NCBI GenBank assembly: GCA_900546775.1
Contig: UREM01000038.1
Location: 1-19,800, forward strand
From: an uncultured Collinsella sp.
Lineage (GTDB): Bacteria; Actinomycetota; Coriobacteriia; Coriobacteriales; Coriobacteriaceae
Reading direction: 5' to 3'
Length of the DNA stretch: 19,800 nt
Shown here: piece after piece, positions 6,713 to 14,008 of the stretch
Layout of the letters: every line of letters begins with the position of its first letter
Numbering within the stretch: position 1 is the first letter of the stretch
Program-made: the position numbers and the translations under genes
The notes under the pieces: generated by a model
Told to the model about the DNA's origin: nothing
The model's input: the letters and a program-made list of their open reading frames with translations, nothing else
Databases searched by the model: none

Positions 6713-9010
6713 TTAGCGGCGCTTGCGGGTGGCAGTTGCCTTGCGGACGGAGGTCTTCTTGGTCGGAGCCTTTTCCTCGGCCGGAGTGGCGGGGGAGACC
6801 GGAGTCTCCTTGGCAGGCTCGGGCTTAGCCTCTGCCTTCGGTGCGGCCTTGACCTCAGCGGCCTTCGGCGTCGGCTTGGCCTTTACCTCGGCCTTGGGCT
6901 CCTCTTTGGCAGCAGCGGGCTTAGTCTCTGCTTTGGGAGTTGCGGTCTTTGCCATGGTCTTCTTGGCTGTCGTCGTGCGCTTGCGCGAGGTGGTCTTGGC
7001 GGCAGGCTTGGCCTCGACGGTTGCCTCCGCCTTGGACTCGGCAGGCGTCTCCTCGACCTTGGCGGCCGGCTTTGCGGCAGCCTTCGTTGCAGTGGCCTTG
7101 GTAGCTGTAGCTTTCTTGGTGGCAGGGGTCTTGGTTGTGCTCTTGGACGCGGTCGTCTTCTTGGCGGCGGTCTTGGCCGGAGCCTTTGCCGCGGGCTTAA
7201 CCTCGGCTGCAGCGGTCTCGGCCTTTACCTCGGGAACGACCTCGGCCTCGGCGGCCTTCTTGACAGCTGCGGTGGTGCGCTTGCGCGTGGTCGCTGCCTT
7301 GACGGTAGTTGCCTTGGCAGTGGTGGTCTTGCTCGCAGCGGCCTTTGTTGTCGTGGCCTTTTTAGTCGTCGTCTTACGAGTCGTGGTCTTCTTTGCCGCA
7401 GGCTTCGCAGCCGGCTTCTCCTCAGCCTTGGGCTCCTCAGCAGCAGCGGGCGCCTCAACAACCGACTCGGCCTTGGGCTCGGGCTCGGCCTCAACTTTCT
7501 CAGCCACAACCACAGGCTCGTCGACAACAGCCGCCGGCCGCTCAATCTCCGGATGCATAAAGAAGTACAGGTCCAGATACTTGTCAGCCGAGCGCGTCCA
7601 GCTAAAGTCCTGGCTCATGGCCTGCGTGACCAGCTGGTTCCAAGCGTCGCGGTTATCCCAGAACAGGCGCGCCGCGCGGAACACCGCGTCGCCCATCTCG
7701 TCGCCGTTAAAGTTGCTAAACGAGAAGCCCGTGCCCTCGCCGGTAAACTCGTTGTACGGCTGCACGGTGTCCTTCAGGCCGCCGGTCTCGCGCACGATGG
7801 GCAGGGTGCCATAGCGCATGGCGATAATCTGCGACAGGCCACAGGGCTCAAACTTCGAAGGCATCAGGAACATGTCGGCGGCGGCATACATGCGCTGCGA
7901 CAGCGCCGGATCGAACTCGATGCGCGCGGCCATGGTGCCGGGGTACTTGTCCTGGAAGTAGCGCAGACCGTCCTCGTAGTCGCGGTCGCCGGTACCCAGC
8001 ACGGCCACCTGCACGCCGCCGGCCAGGATGCGGTCGAGTGCGTACATGACCAGGTCCATGCCCTTTTGGCGCGTCAGGCGCGTGACCATCACCATAAGCG
8101 GACGGTCGTCGCGAACCTCGAGCCCCAGCTCTTCCTGCAGCTTGGCCTTGCACACGGCCTTGCCAGAACGGTCCTCCACGGTGTAGTTGGCGGCAATGCG
8201 CTTGTCGGTCGCCGGGTCAAAGCCTGCCACATCAATGCCATTAAGGATGCCCTGCAGCGCGTACGAACGCTCGCGCAGCACGCCATCCAGGCCTTCGCCA
8301 AATTCGGGCGTCTGGATCTCGTTGGCATAGGTGGGGCTCACCGTGGTGATGGCATCGGCATAGCGCAGCGCGCCCAGCATGTAGTTGATGCTGCAGGCGT
8401 CGCAACGCAGCTGCGAGGCGGCCGCCGGAATATGCGCCACGCCCAGGATGTCCTCCATCACAGTGTCGCTAAACTGGCCCTGGAACGCCACATTGTGGAT
8501 CGAGAACACGGTCTTGACGCGGTCGTACAGCGGCAGGCCCTGGTAGAACTCGCGCAAGAACACGGGCGCCAGTGCCGTCTGCCAGTCGTTGCAGTGCAGG
8601 ATGTCGCACTCAAAGCCGGCCGGCAGGTGCTGCAGGCTCTCGGTGATGGCCTTAGAGAAGAACGCAAAACGCTCGCCGTCGTCAAAGAAGCCATACGGAT
8701 AGTCGCGCGCAAAGTAGCGCTCGTTGTCGATGAACATATAGGTGACGCCGTCGTGCTCGAGCTTCTCGAGACCGCAGTACTCATTGCGCCAGCCCAGGCT
8801 CACGTAAAAGTCGGAGAAGTGCACCATCTGCGCCTTGTACTCGTCCTTGATGGTGGCGTACTTGGGCACCATCACGATGACTTCGGCGCCGGCGCGCACA
8901 AGCGCCGCGGGCAGCGAACCCGCTACGTCGCCCAGGCCACCGGTCTTCACAAACGGCGCGCACTCGGCCGAGGCAAACACGATCTGCATCTTTTTGCTGG
9001 AATCAGCCAT
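6713..9010 (-). CDS. glgA: glycogen synthase (ADP-glucose, GT5) with a long histone-H1-like C-terminal tail
   Basis: GlgA adds glucose from ADP-glucose to growing alpha-1,4-glucan chains. Residues 1 to about 490 are a normal GT5 synthase: KTGGLGDVAGSLP (22-34) binds the nucleotide sugar, HCNDWQTA lies at 139-146, RLTRQKG at 311-317, and the acceptor/phosphate region FEPCGLSQIIAMRYGTLPIV ends near 406. Residues 491-765 are a low-complexity extension absent from standard GlgA (usually about 480 residues). By my count it has 54 Lys and 10 Arg against 31 Glu and 1 Asp, with no Gly, Cys, Phe, Tyr or Trp. It is built from AKKTTT-, PAAK- and TRKR-like units and ends TRKRR. I chose the ATG at 9010 because GGGAGAC precedes it at good spacing; an in-frame ATG at 9022 lacks a ribosome site. 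It is the last gene of the glg operon. Confidence 0.95.
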   Translation of the reverse strand: MADSSKKMQIVFASAECAPFVKTGGLGDVAGSLPAALVRAGAEVIVMVPKYATIKDEYKAQMVHFSDFYVSLGWRNEYCGLEKLEHDGVTYMFIDNERYFARDYPYGFFDDGERFAFFSKAITESLQHLPAGFECDILHCNDWQTALAPVFLREFYQGLPLYDRVKTVFSIHNVAFQGQFSDTVMEDILGVAHIPAAASQLRCDACSINYMLGALRYADAITTVSPTYANEIQTPEFGEGLDGVLRERSYALQGILNGIDVAGFDPATDKRIAANYTVEDRSGKAVCKAKLQEELGLEVRDDRPLMVMVTRLTRQKGMDLVMYALDRILAGGVQVAVLGTGDRDYEDGLRYFQDKYPGTMAARIEFDPALSQRMYAAADMFLMPSKFEPCGLSQIIAMRYGTLPIVRETGGLKDTVQPYNEFTGEGTGFSFSNFNGDEMGDAVFRAARLFWDNRDAWNQLVTQAMSQDFSWTRSADKYLDLYFFMHPEIERPAAVVDEPVVVAEKVEAEPEPKAESVVEAPAAAEEPKAEEKPAAKPAAKKTTTRKTTTKKATTTKAAASKTTTAKATTVKAATTRKRTTAAVKKAAEAEVVPEVKAETAAAEVKPAAKAPAKTAAKKTTASKSTTKTPATKKATATKATATKAAAKPAAKVEETPAESKAEATVEAKPAAKTTSRKRTTTAKKTMAKTATPKAETKPAAAKEEPKAEVKAKPTPKAAEVKAAPKAEAKPEPAKETPVSPATPAEEKAPTKKTSVRKATATRKRR

Positions 9011-9033
9011 ATTGTCTCCCATGTTGTTATTCG

Positions 9034-9069
9034 AGAATAGCCGCCTGGCGCTAACCGGGCGGCTATTCT
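9034..9069 (-). other. strong intercistronic hairpin between glgD and glgA
   Basis: AGAATAGCCGCC (9034-9045) pairs perfectly with GGCGGCTATTCT (9058-9069), and three further pairs can form inside, leaving a six-base loop. No T-run follows, so it is unlikely to be a full terminator. It ends about 12 bases before the glgA ribosome site. It may mark an mRNA processing or stability boundary. Confidence 0.6.
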
Positions 9070-9100
9070 ACATGTTACGAGCGATGTTGCGGTGCCAACG

Positions 9101-10228
9101 TTAACGTACGATGGTGGTGTCGGAAGTTAACGGAGCCTTGCCCAGCACCAGGATGTTCTCGGGCGTGCCGCGAAGCTCGGTGTTGGTGGGAACCACGTTG
9201 TTCTTGTCCAGAATGGCATTCTCGACGCGGGCGCCGCTTTTGATGATGCAGCTCTGGTTGATGATCGAGTTGGTGACCGAAGCGCCTTCCTCGACCACAA
9301 CGCCGCGCGACAGGATCGAGTTACGCACGGTGCCCTTGATGATGCAGCCGGCCGAGATGATCGAGTTGCACGCGTGGCTGCCGGTCGCATAGCGCGAAGG
9401 CGGCACGTCGTGAGCCTTGGTCAGGATCGGGCGCTCGGGATCGAAGAGCTGATCGGCCACGGTCTGGTCGAGCAGGTCCATGCTGCGGCGATACAGCGAC
9501 TTCTCACTAAATACGCCCACAACCTCGCCCTTGTACTCGTAGCTGCACACGTCGATGTTGCCAAAGTCGCCCTGGAGTGCCTCGAGCAGGTCCAGATAGT
9601 CGGCGGCCTGGTAGTGGTCGATGATCTCGAGCAGCGTCTCGCGGTTGACGATGCAGCAGTCCATAGACGCGTTGTCGCCGTACACGACGCCGGCGCTCAC
9701 GCCCGTCAGGCGGCCGTTCTCGTTAATCTCGAGTTTGGTCTCGTCATCGACGTTGCGTGTGGCCTTGCAGTACACCACGGTCATTTGGGCGCCGGAGTTC
9801 TCGTGCGCCTCGATGATGGTGTTGAGGTCCATGTTAAAGATGATGTTGGTGCCCATCATCACAACATAGGGATTCTCCGAGCGCTGGAACAGCGTCTTGT
9901 TGGAGATGATGTCGCGCAGCAGGAAGCGCATGCCGCCCTTGGTGGTGCCGTACGCGTTGCCGGGCACCATGAACAGGCCGCCCTTCTTGCGGTCCAGGCC
10001 CCAGTCCTTGCCCGAGCCCACGTGGTCGATCAGGGAGCGGTAATTGCCCGGCATGACGACGCCGACGGTCTTAATGCCGGCATTCATCATGTTGGACAGC
10101 GGAAAGTCGATCAGGCGGTAGCGGCCCAAAAACGGAACGGACGCGATGGGGCGGTCCTTGAGCAGGACGCTGCCGTAGGTCGAAGAGTAGTTAGCGGTGA
10201 TATAACCGATGGCCTTGCGATTGATCAT
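9101..10228 (-). CDS. glgD: GlgD, non-catalytic ADP-glucose pyrophosphorylase subunit
   Basis: A 375-residue paralogue of GlgC with a nucleotidyltransferase fold (about 1-245) followed by a left-handed beta-helix region with repeated I/V-x-x-x hexapeptides. Two catalytic elements present in the adjacent GlgC are missing. The N-terminal GGQGSRL loop is replaced by NYSSTYGS (13-20), and the GDH motif carrying the catalytic Asp is replaced by GTN (126-128). In Firmicutes GlgD is known to pair with GlgC and modify its activity, so a regulatory or structural role is expected here. I chose the ATG at 10228 because AAGGGGG precedes it. The GlgC stop is only 4 bases upstream, so the two should be translationally coupled, which fits equimolar assembly. 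Confidence 0.92.
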   Translation of the reverse strand: MINRKAIGYITANYSSTYGSVLLKDRPIASVPFLGRYRLIDFPLSNMMNAGIKTVGVVMPGNYRSLIDHVGSGKDWGLDRKKGGLFMVPGNAYGTTKGGMRFLLRDIISNKTLFQRSENPYVVMMGTNIIFNMDLNTIIEAHENSGAQMTVVYCKATRNVDDETKLEINENGRLTGVSAGVVYGDNASMDCCIVNRETLLEIIDHYQAADYLDLLEALQGDFGNIDVCSYEYKGEVVGVFSEKSLYRRSMDLLDQTVADQLFDPERPILTKAHDVPPSRYATGSHACNSIISAGCIIKGTVRNSILSRGVVVEEGASVTNSIINQSCIIKSGARVENAILDKNNVVPTNTELRGTPENILVLGKAPLTSDTTIVR

Positions 10229-10232
10229 CGGA

Positions 10233-11381
10233 TCATTCCCCCTTCCCGATAACGACGTCATTTCCAACGACGGCCGTATCCTTGGTGGTATCGACAGAGC
10301 CGAGCTTCACGCCCTCTTCGACCGTGGAGTTCTCGCCCAAAATAGCGCGGCAGATGTGTGCGCCGCTCTTAACGTGCGCACCCGGCAGCAGCACGGAGTC
10401 CTCGACCACGGCGCGCTCCTCGATGATGACATCGGTCGAAAGGATCGAGTGGCGAGCGGTGCCGTAGATCTTGCAGCCGTTGGAGACCAGGCAGTCGTCC
10501 AGGCGGCCGTCAGGGCCAATGTAGTGCGGCGGACGCGTGGTGATGTTGGACATGATGGGGAAGTTCTTGTCGAACAGATCGAACTCGGGGTTGTTACCCA
10601 GCAGGTCCATCGAGGTCTCATGGAAGCTGGCGATGGTGCCGACGTCCTTCCAGAAGCCGTGGAACTCGTAGCTGTACAGGCGCTTGTTCTCACCGAGCAG
10701 CTTGGGGATGATGTCCTTGCCAAAGTCGTGGCTCGAGCGCTGGTCCAGAGCGTCCTCCTCGAGCGCCTCGATCAGCACGTCGGCCGAGAAGATGTAGATG
10801 CCCATGGACGCGAGGTTCGAATCGGGCTTCTCGGGCTTCTCGGTGAACTTGGTGATGCGGCCGTCTTCGGGGTCGGTGGTCAGGATGCCAAAGCGGCTGG
10901 CTTCCTCCCACGGCACGGGCATAACGCTCACCGTGAGGTCGGCGTTGTTCTCAATGTGCGTCTTGAGCATCTTGCGGTAGTCCATGCGATACAGGTGATC
11001 GCCCGAAAGAATCAGGACGTACTTGGGGTCGTTGGCCTTGATGTAGTCGAGGTTCTGCGTAATGGCGTCGGCCGTGCCCGCATACCAGGCGCCACCGGTC
11101 TGCGTCTCGTACGGCGGCAGGATCGACACGCCGCCGTCGCGGCTGTCCAGATCCCACGCCTCGCCGGAGCCCACGTAGGCATGCAGCAGGTAGGGACGGT
11201 ACTGCGTCAGAACGCCCACCGTATCGATGCCCGAGTTGGAGCAGTTGGAGAGCGAAAAGTCGATAATGCGGAACTTGCCACCAAAGCTAACCGCCGGCTT
11301 TGCGATCTTTTGGGTGAGTGCCCCCAATCGGCTGCCCTGTCCTCCTGCGAGGAGCATCGCGATGCATTCTTTCTTACTCAT
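10233..11381 (-). CDS. glgC: glucose-1-phosphate adenylyltransferase (ADP-glucose pyrophosphorylase)
   Basis: GlgC makes ADP-glucose from ATP and glucose-1-phosphate, the committed step of bacterial glycogen synthesis. The 382-residue protein has the nucleotide-binding loop [14 protein letters not shown] (10-23), [15 protein letters not shown] (28-42), and [10 protein letters not shown] with catalytic D128 at 126-135. FTEKPEKP marks the glucose-1-phosphate region, followed by a C-terminal hexapeptide beta-helix. The ATG at 11381 has an excellent AAGGAGAA ribosome site four bases upstream. It is followed after four bases by glgD. It lies 106 bases downstream of glgP with a GC-rich hairpin in the gap. 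Confidence 0.96.
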   Translation of the reverse strand: MSKKECIAMLLAGGQGSRLGALTQKIAKPAVSFGGKFRIIDFSLSNCSNSGIDTVGVLTQYRPYLLHAYVGSGEAWDLDSRDGGVSILPPYETQTGGAWYAGTADAITQNLDYIKANDPKYVLILSGDHLYRMDYRKMLKTHIENNADLTVSVMPVPWEEASRFGILTTDPEDGRITKFTEKPEKPDSNLASMGIYIFSADVLIEALEEDALDQRSSHDFGKDIIPKLLGENKRLYSYEFHGFWKDVGTIASFHETSMDLLGNNPEFDLFDKNFPIMSNITTRPPHYIGPDGRLDDCLVSNGCKIYGTARHSILSTDVIIEERAVVEDSVLLPGAHVKSGAHICRAILGENSTVEEGVKLGSVDTTKDTAVVGNDVVIGKGE

Positions 11382-11421
11382 CGATTTCTCCTTCTGTCAT
11401 CGATGTTCCTAAACCCATTAG

Positions 11422-11452
11422 CGGCGGGCGCGGCGCTCGGTCGCGCCCGCCG
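11422..11452 (-). other. intercistronic GC hairpin between glgP and glgC
   Basis: CGGCGGGCGCG (11422-11432) and CGCGCCCGCCG (11442-11452) form a perfect 11-bp GC stem with a nine-base loop. No T-run follows on the - strand (the next bases read CTAATGGG), so it is not a standard terminator. It separates glgBP from glgCD within the operon and may tune relative expression. Confidence 0.6.
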
Positions 11453-11487
11453 AGTAATGCCGTGCGGCAAAGGGAGCTCGCGCGCCT

Positions 11488-13914
11488 TTACGCGTGCCAG
11501 ATTTCGTCGCGGTACTCGCGAATGGTACGGTCGCTCGAGAACCAGCCGGAGGAGGCGGTGTTGAGCAGCGCCTTGCGGTTCCAGGTCTCCTGGTCGCCGT
11601 AGCTGTTCGTGAGCTTTTCCCATGCATCCACATAGCTGCGGAAGTCTGCCATGACCAGGTCGGGGTCGTTGTTGTTCATGAGCTCGTTATAGATGCTCTC
11701 GAAGTTGCCCGAAAGACCCGCAAAGGTGTTGTCCTTGAGCTCGTCCATCACGCGGCCCAGACGCTCGCGGTCGCCGTTGAGGGTGTCCCACGCAAAGTAG
11801 CTGTTGGATGCCCAGAGCTGCTCGACCTCGGGGGCGGTCAGGCCAAAGATGGCTTCGTTCTCGCGGCCGGCCAGGTCGGCGATCTCGATGTTGGCGCCGT
11901 CGAGGGTGCCCAGCGTAATGGCACCGTTCATCATGAGCTTCATGTTGGACGTGCCCGAGGCCTCCTTGCCGGCCGTGGAGATCTGCTCCGAGATCTCGGC
12001 GGCAGGGTAGATGAGCTGGGCGTTGCTCACGCGGAAGTTGGGGATAAAGCAGACCTTCATGACCTCGTTGACGCGAGCGTCGTTGTTGATAACGTCGGCC
12101 ACGGAGTTAATGAGGCGGATGGTCTCCTTGGCAAAGGTGTAGCTCGAGGCGGCCTTGCCGCTAAAGATAAAGGTCGTCGGCGTCACGTGGAAGTTGGGAT
12201 CGGCGATGCGACGGTTGTAGATGTCCATCACCTTCATGATGTTCATGAGCTGGCGCTTGTAGGCGTGGAAGCGCTTTACCTGAACGTCGAAGACGGTGTT
12301 GGGGTCAATGACCAGACCGGTCTCGGCCTTAACGTAGGCGGCCAGACGCTCCTTGTTGGCGCGCTTGGAGGCACCCACGGCCTTCAGGAACTCGGTGTCG
12401 TCCTTAAACTCCTTGAGTTTCTCAAGCTCAAAGGCGTCCTTGAGCCAGCCATCGCCAATGGCCTCGGTCACGAGTTTGGCATAGGTGGGGTTGGCCTCGG
12501 CAAAGAAGCGACGGTGCGAGATGCCGTTGGTCTTGTTGTTGAACTTCTCGGGCGTCAGGGCATAGAAGTCCTTGAGCACGATGTTCTTGATGATGTCGGA
12601 GTGGATCTTGGCTACGCCGTTGACGCTATGGCTGCAAATCACAGACAGGTTGGCCATGCGGATCTCGCCGTCCCACAGAATGGCGGTCTGGCGCAGGCGC
12701 TCCTGCCAACCCTCCTGCGTGGTGTCGAACGACTCGTGCCAACGACGGCTGATCTCGTCGATGATCTGGTACACGCGGGGGAGGAGCTTGGAGAACGTAC
12801 CGATGGGCCACTTCTCCAGAGCCTCGGGCAGGATGGTGTGGTTGGTGTAGCTCACGACCTGCGTCACGATGTTCCAGGCGTCGTCCCACTCGAGCTTCTT
12901 CTCGTCGATAAGGATGCGCATGAGCTCGGGACCGCACATGGCGGGGTGGGTATCGTTGGTGTGGATGGCCACAAACTGCGGCAGCAGCTCCCAGTTCTCG
13001 CCGTGCTCCTTCTCAAAGGTGTCGAGCAGGCTGTAGATGCCGGCCGAGACAAACAGGTACTCCTGCTTCAGGCGCAGCAGACGACCGTGCTCGCCGGCGT
13101 CGTTGGGGTAGAGGATGGCGCTGATGGCCTCGGCCTCGGCGCGCTCGGCATCGGCCAGGGCGTAGTCGCCGCGGTTGAAGGCCTCCAGGTCAAAGTGCTC
13201 CACGACCGGCTCGGCGGCCCAGACGCGCAGCTTGTTGACGGTATCGCCGGCATAGCCCACAACGGGGATATCATAAGGGACGGCCAGGATGTCCTGCGTG
13301 TCCACCGTGCGGTAGAACGTGCGGCCGTCCTCCTCAAAGCCCTCGACGCGGCCACCAAACTTGATGGTCACGGCCTTGTCCTGACGACGGACTTCCCAGG
13401 GATAGCCGTGGGTGAGCCACTCGTCGGTGGTCTCGACCTGGCTGCCGTTAACGATCTCCTGCTTAAACAGGCCGTAGCGGTAGCGCATACCGTTGCCGTA
13501 GCCGGCAATGCCCTCGGCTGCCATGGAATCCAGGAAGCATGCGGCCAGACGGCCCAGGCCACCATTGCCCAGAGCCGGATCGGGCTCTTGGTTCTCGATA
13601 ACGGACAGGTCAAAACCCATGTCGTCGAGCGCTTCGGCGACCATGTCGCGCACGCCAAAGTTGAGCAGGTAGTTGTCGAGCAGACGGCCGATCAAAAACT
13701 CGATCGAGAAGTAGTACACGCGCTTCTTGCCCTCGGCGGTGACGCGGGCGTCGCTTGTGGTGGCAACGGTGCGCGCCTTCTCGGCCACGAGCTTGGCCAG
13801 GGCGTTAAAGCGGTCGAGGTCGCTGGCGGCCTCGACGCTCTTGCCGCTGATGCTCATGACGGCATCGCGATAGAGCTCGGTAAACTCCTGCTTGTTGTCG
13901 AAGATCTTATTCAT
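11488..13914 (-). CDS. glgP: glycogen/maltodextrin phosphorylase (GT35)
   Basis: GlgP releases glucose-1-phosphate from the non-reducing ends of glycogen using inorganic phosphate and a pyridoxal-phosphate cofactor. The 808-residue length is normal for the family. The cofactor lysine is expected at K659 in KEASGTSNMKLMMNGAITLG (650-669). Other conserved stretches are YYFSIEFLIGRLL (67-79), PALGNGGLGRLAACFLDS (113-130), and the VQVKRFHAYKRQLMN region near 545-558. The ATG at 13914 follows AAAGGA. It is second in the operon, 94 bases after glgB. In an operon with synthesis genes it allows storage glucan to be remobilised. Preference for glycogen or maltodextrin cannot be told from sequence. Confidence 0.96.
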   Translation of the reverse strand: MNKIFDNKQEFTELYRDAVMSISGKSVEAASDLDRFNALAKLVAEKARTVATTSDARVTAEGKKRVYYFSIEFLIGRLLDNYLLNFGVRDMVAEALDDMGFDLSVIENQEPDPALGNGGLGRLAACFLDSMAAEGIAGYGNGMRYRYGLFKQEIVNGSQVETTDEWLTHGYPWEVRRQDKAVTIKFGGRVEGFEEDGRTFYRTVDTQDILAVPYDIPVVGYAGDTVNKLRVWAAEPVVEHFDLEAFNRGDYALADAERAEAEAISAILYPNDAGEHGRLLRLKQEYLFVSAGIYSLLDTFEKEHGENWELLPQFVAIHTNDTHPAMCGPELMRILIDEKKLEWDDAWNIVTQVVSYTNHTILPEALEKWPIGTFSKLLPRVYQIIDEISRRWHESFDTTQEGWQERLRQTAILWDGEIRMANLSVICSHSVNGVAKIHSDIIKNIVLKDFYALTPEKFNNKTNGISHRRFFAEANPTYAKLVTEAIGDGWLKDAFELEKLKEFKDDTEFLKAVGASKRANKERLAAYVKAETGLVIDPNTVFDVQVKRFHAYKRQLMNIMKVMDIYNRRIADPNFHVTPTTFIFSGKAASSYTFAKETIRLINSVADVINNDARVNEVMKVCFIPNFRVSNAQLIYPAAEISEQISTAGKEASGTSNMKLMMNGAITLGTLDGANIEIADLAGRENEAIFGLTAPEVEQLWASNSYFAWDTLNGDRERLGRVMDELKDNTFAGLSGNFESIYNELMNNNDPDLVMADFRSYVDAWEKLTNSYGDQETWNRKALLNTASSGWFSSDRTIREYRDEIWHA

Positions 13915-13968
13915 ACGTTCCTTTCCCCCGGGGATGTTTCTCCCGGAACGGTTATGACATATATCCTA

Positions 13969-13983
13969 CGCCCCGGCGGGGCG
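13969..13983 (-). other. small GC hairpin between glgB and glgP
   Basis: CGCCCC (13969-13974) and GGGGCG (13978-13983) form a 6-bp stem with a three-base loop in the 94-base gap between glgB and glgP. No T-run follows. It is the weakest of the three intercistronic hairpins in this operon. Confidence 0.4.
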
Positions 13984-14008
13984 GGCAATTACAGTGGCAA
14001 CGCTTTTG

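Noticed and set aside
6720..7540. Tandem DNA repeat in the glgA 3' end
   Set aside because: The protein is repetitive in composition but the codons vary and units are irregular, so it is not an exact DNA tandem array that would suggest an assembly artefact.
7553..9040. 495-codon + strand frame opposite glgA
   Set aside because: Antisense to the GT5 catalytic domain, with no recognisable motif.
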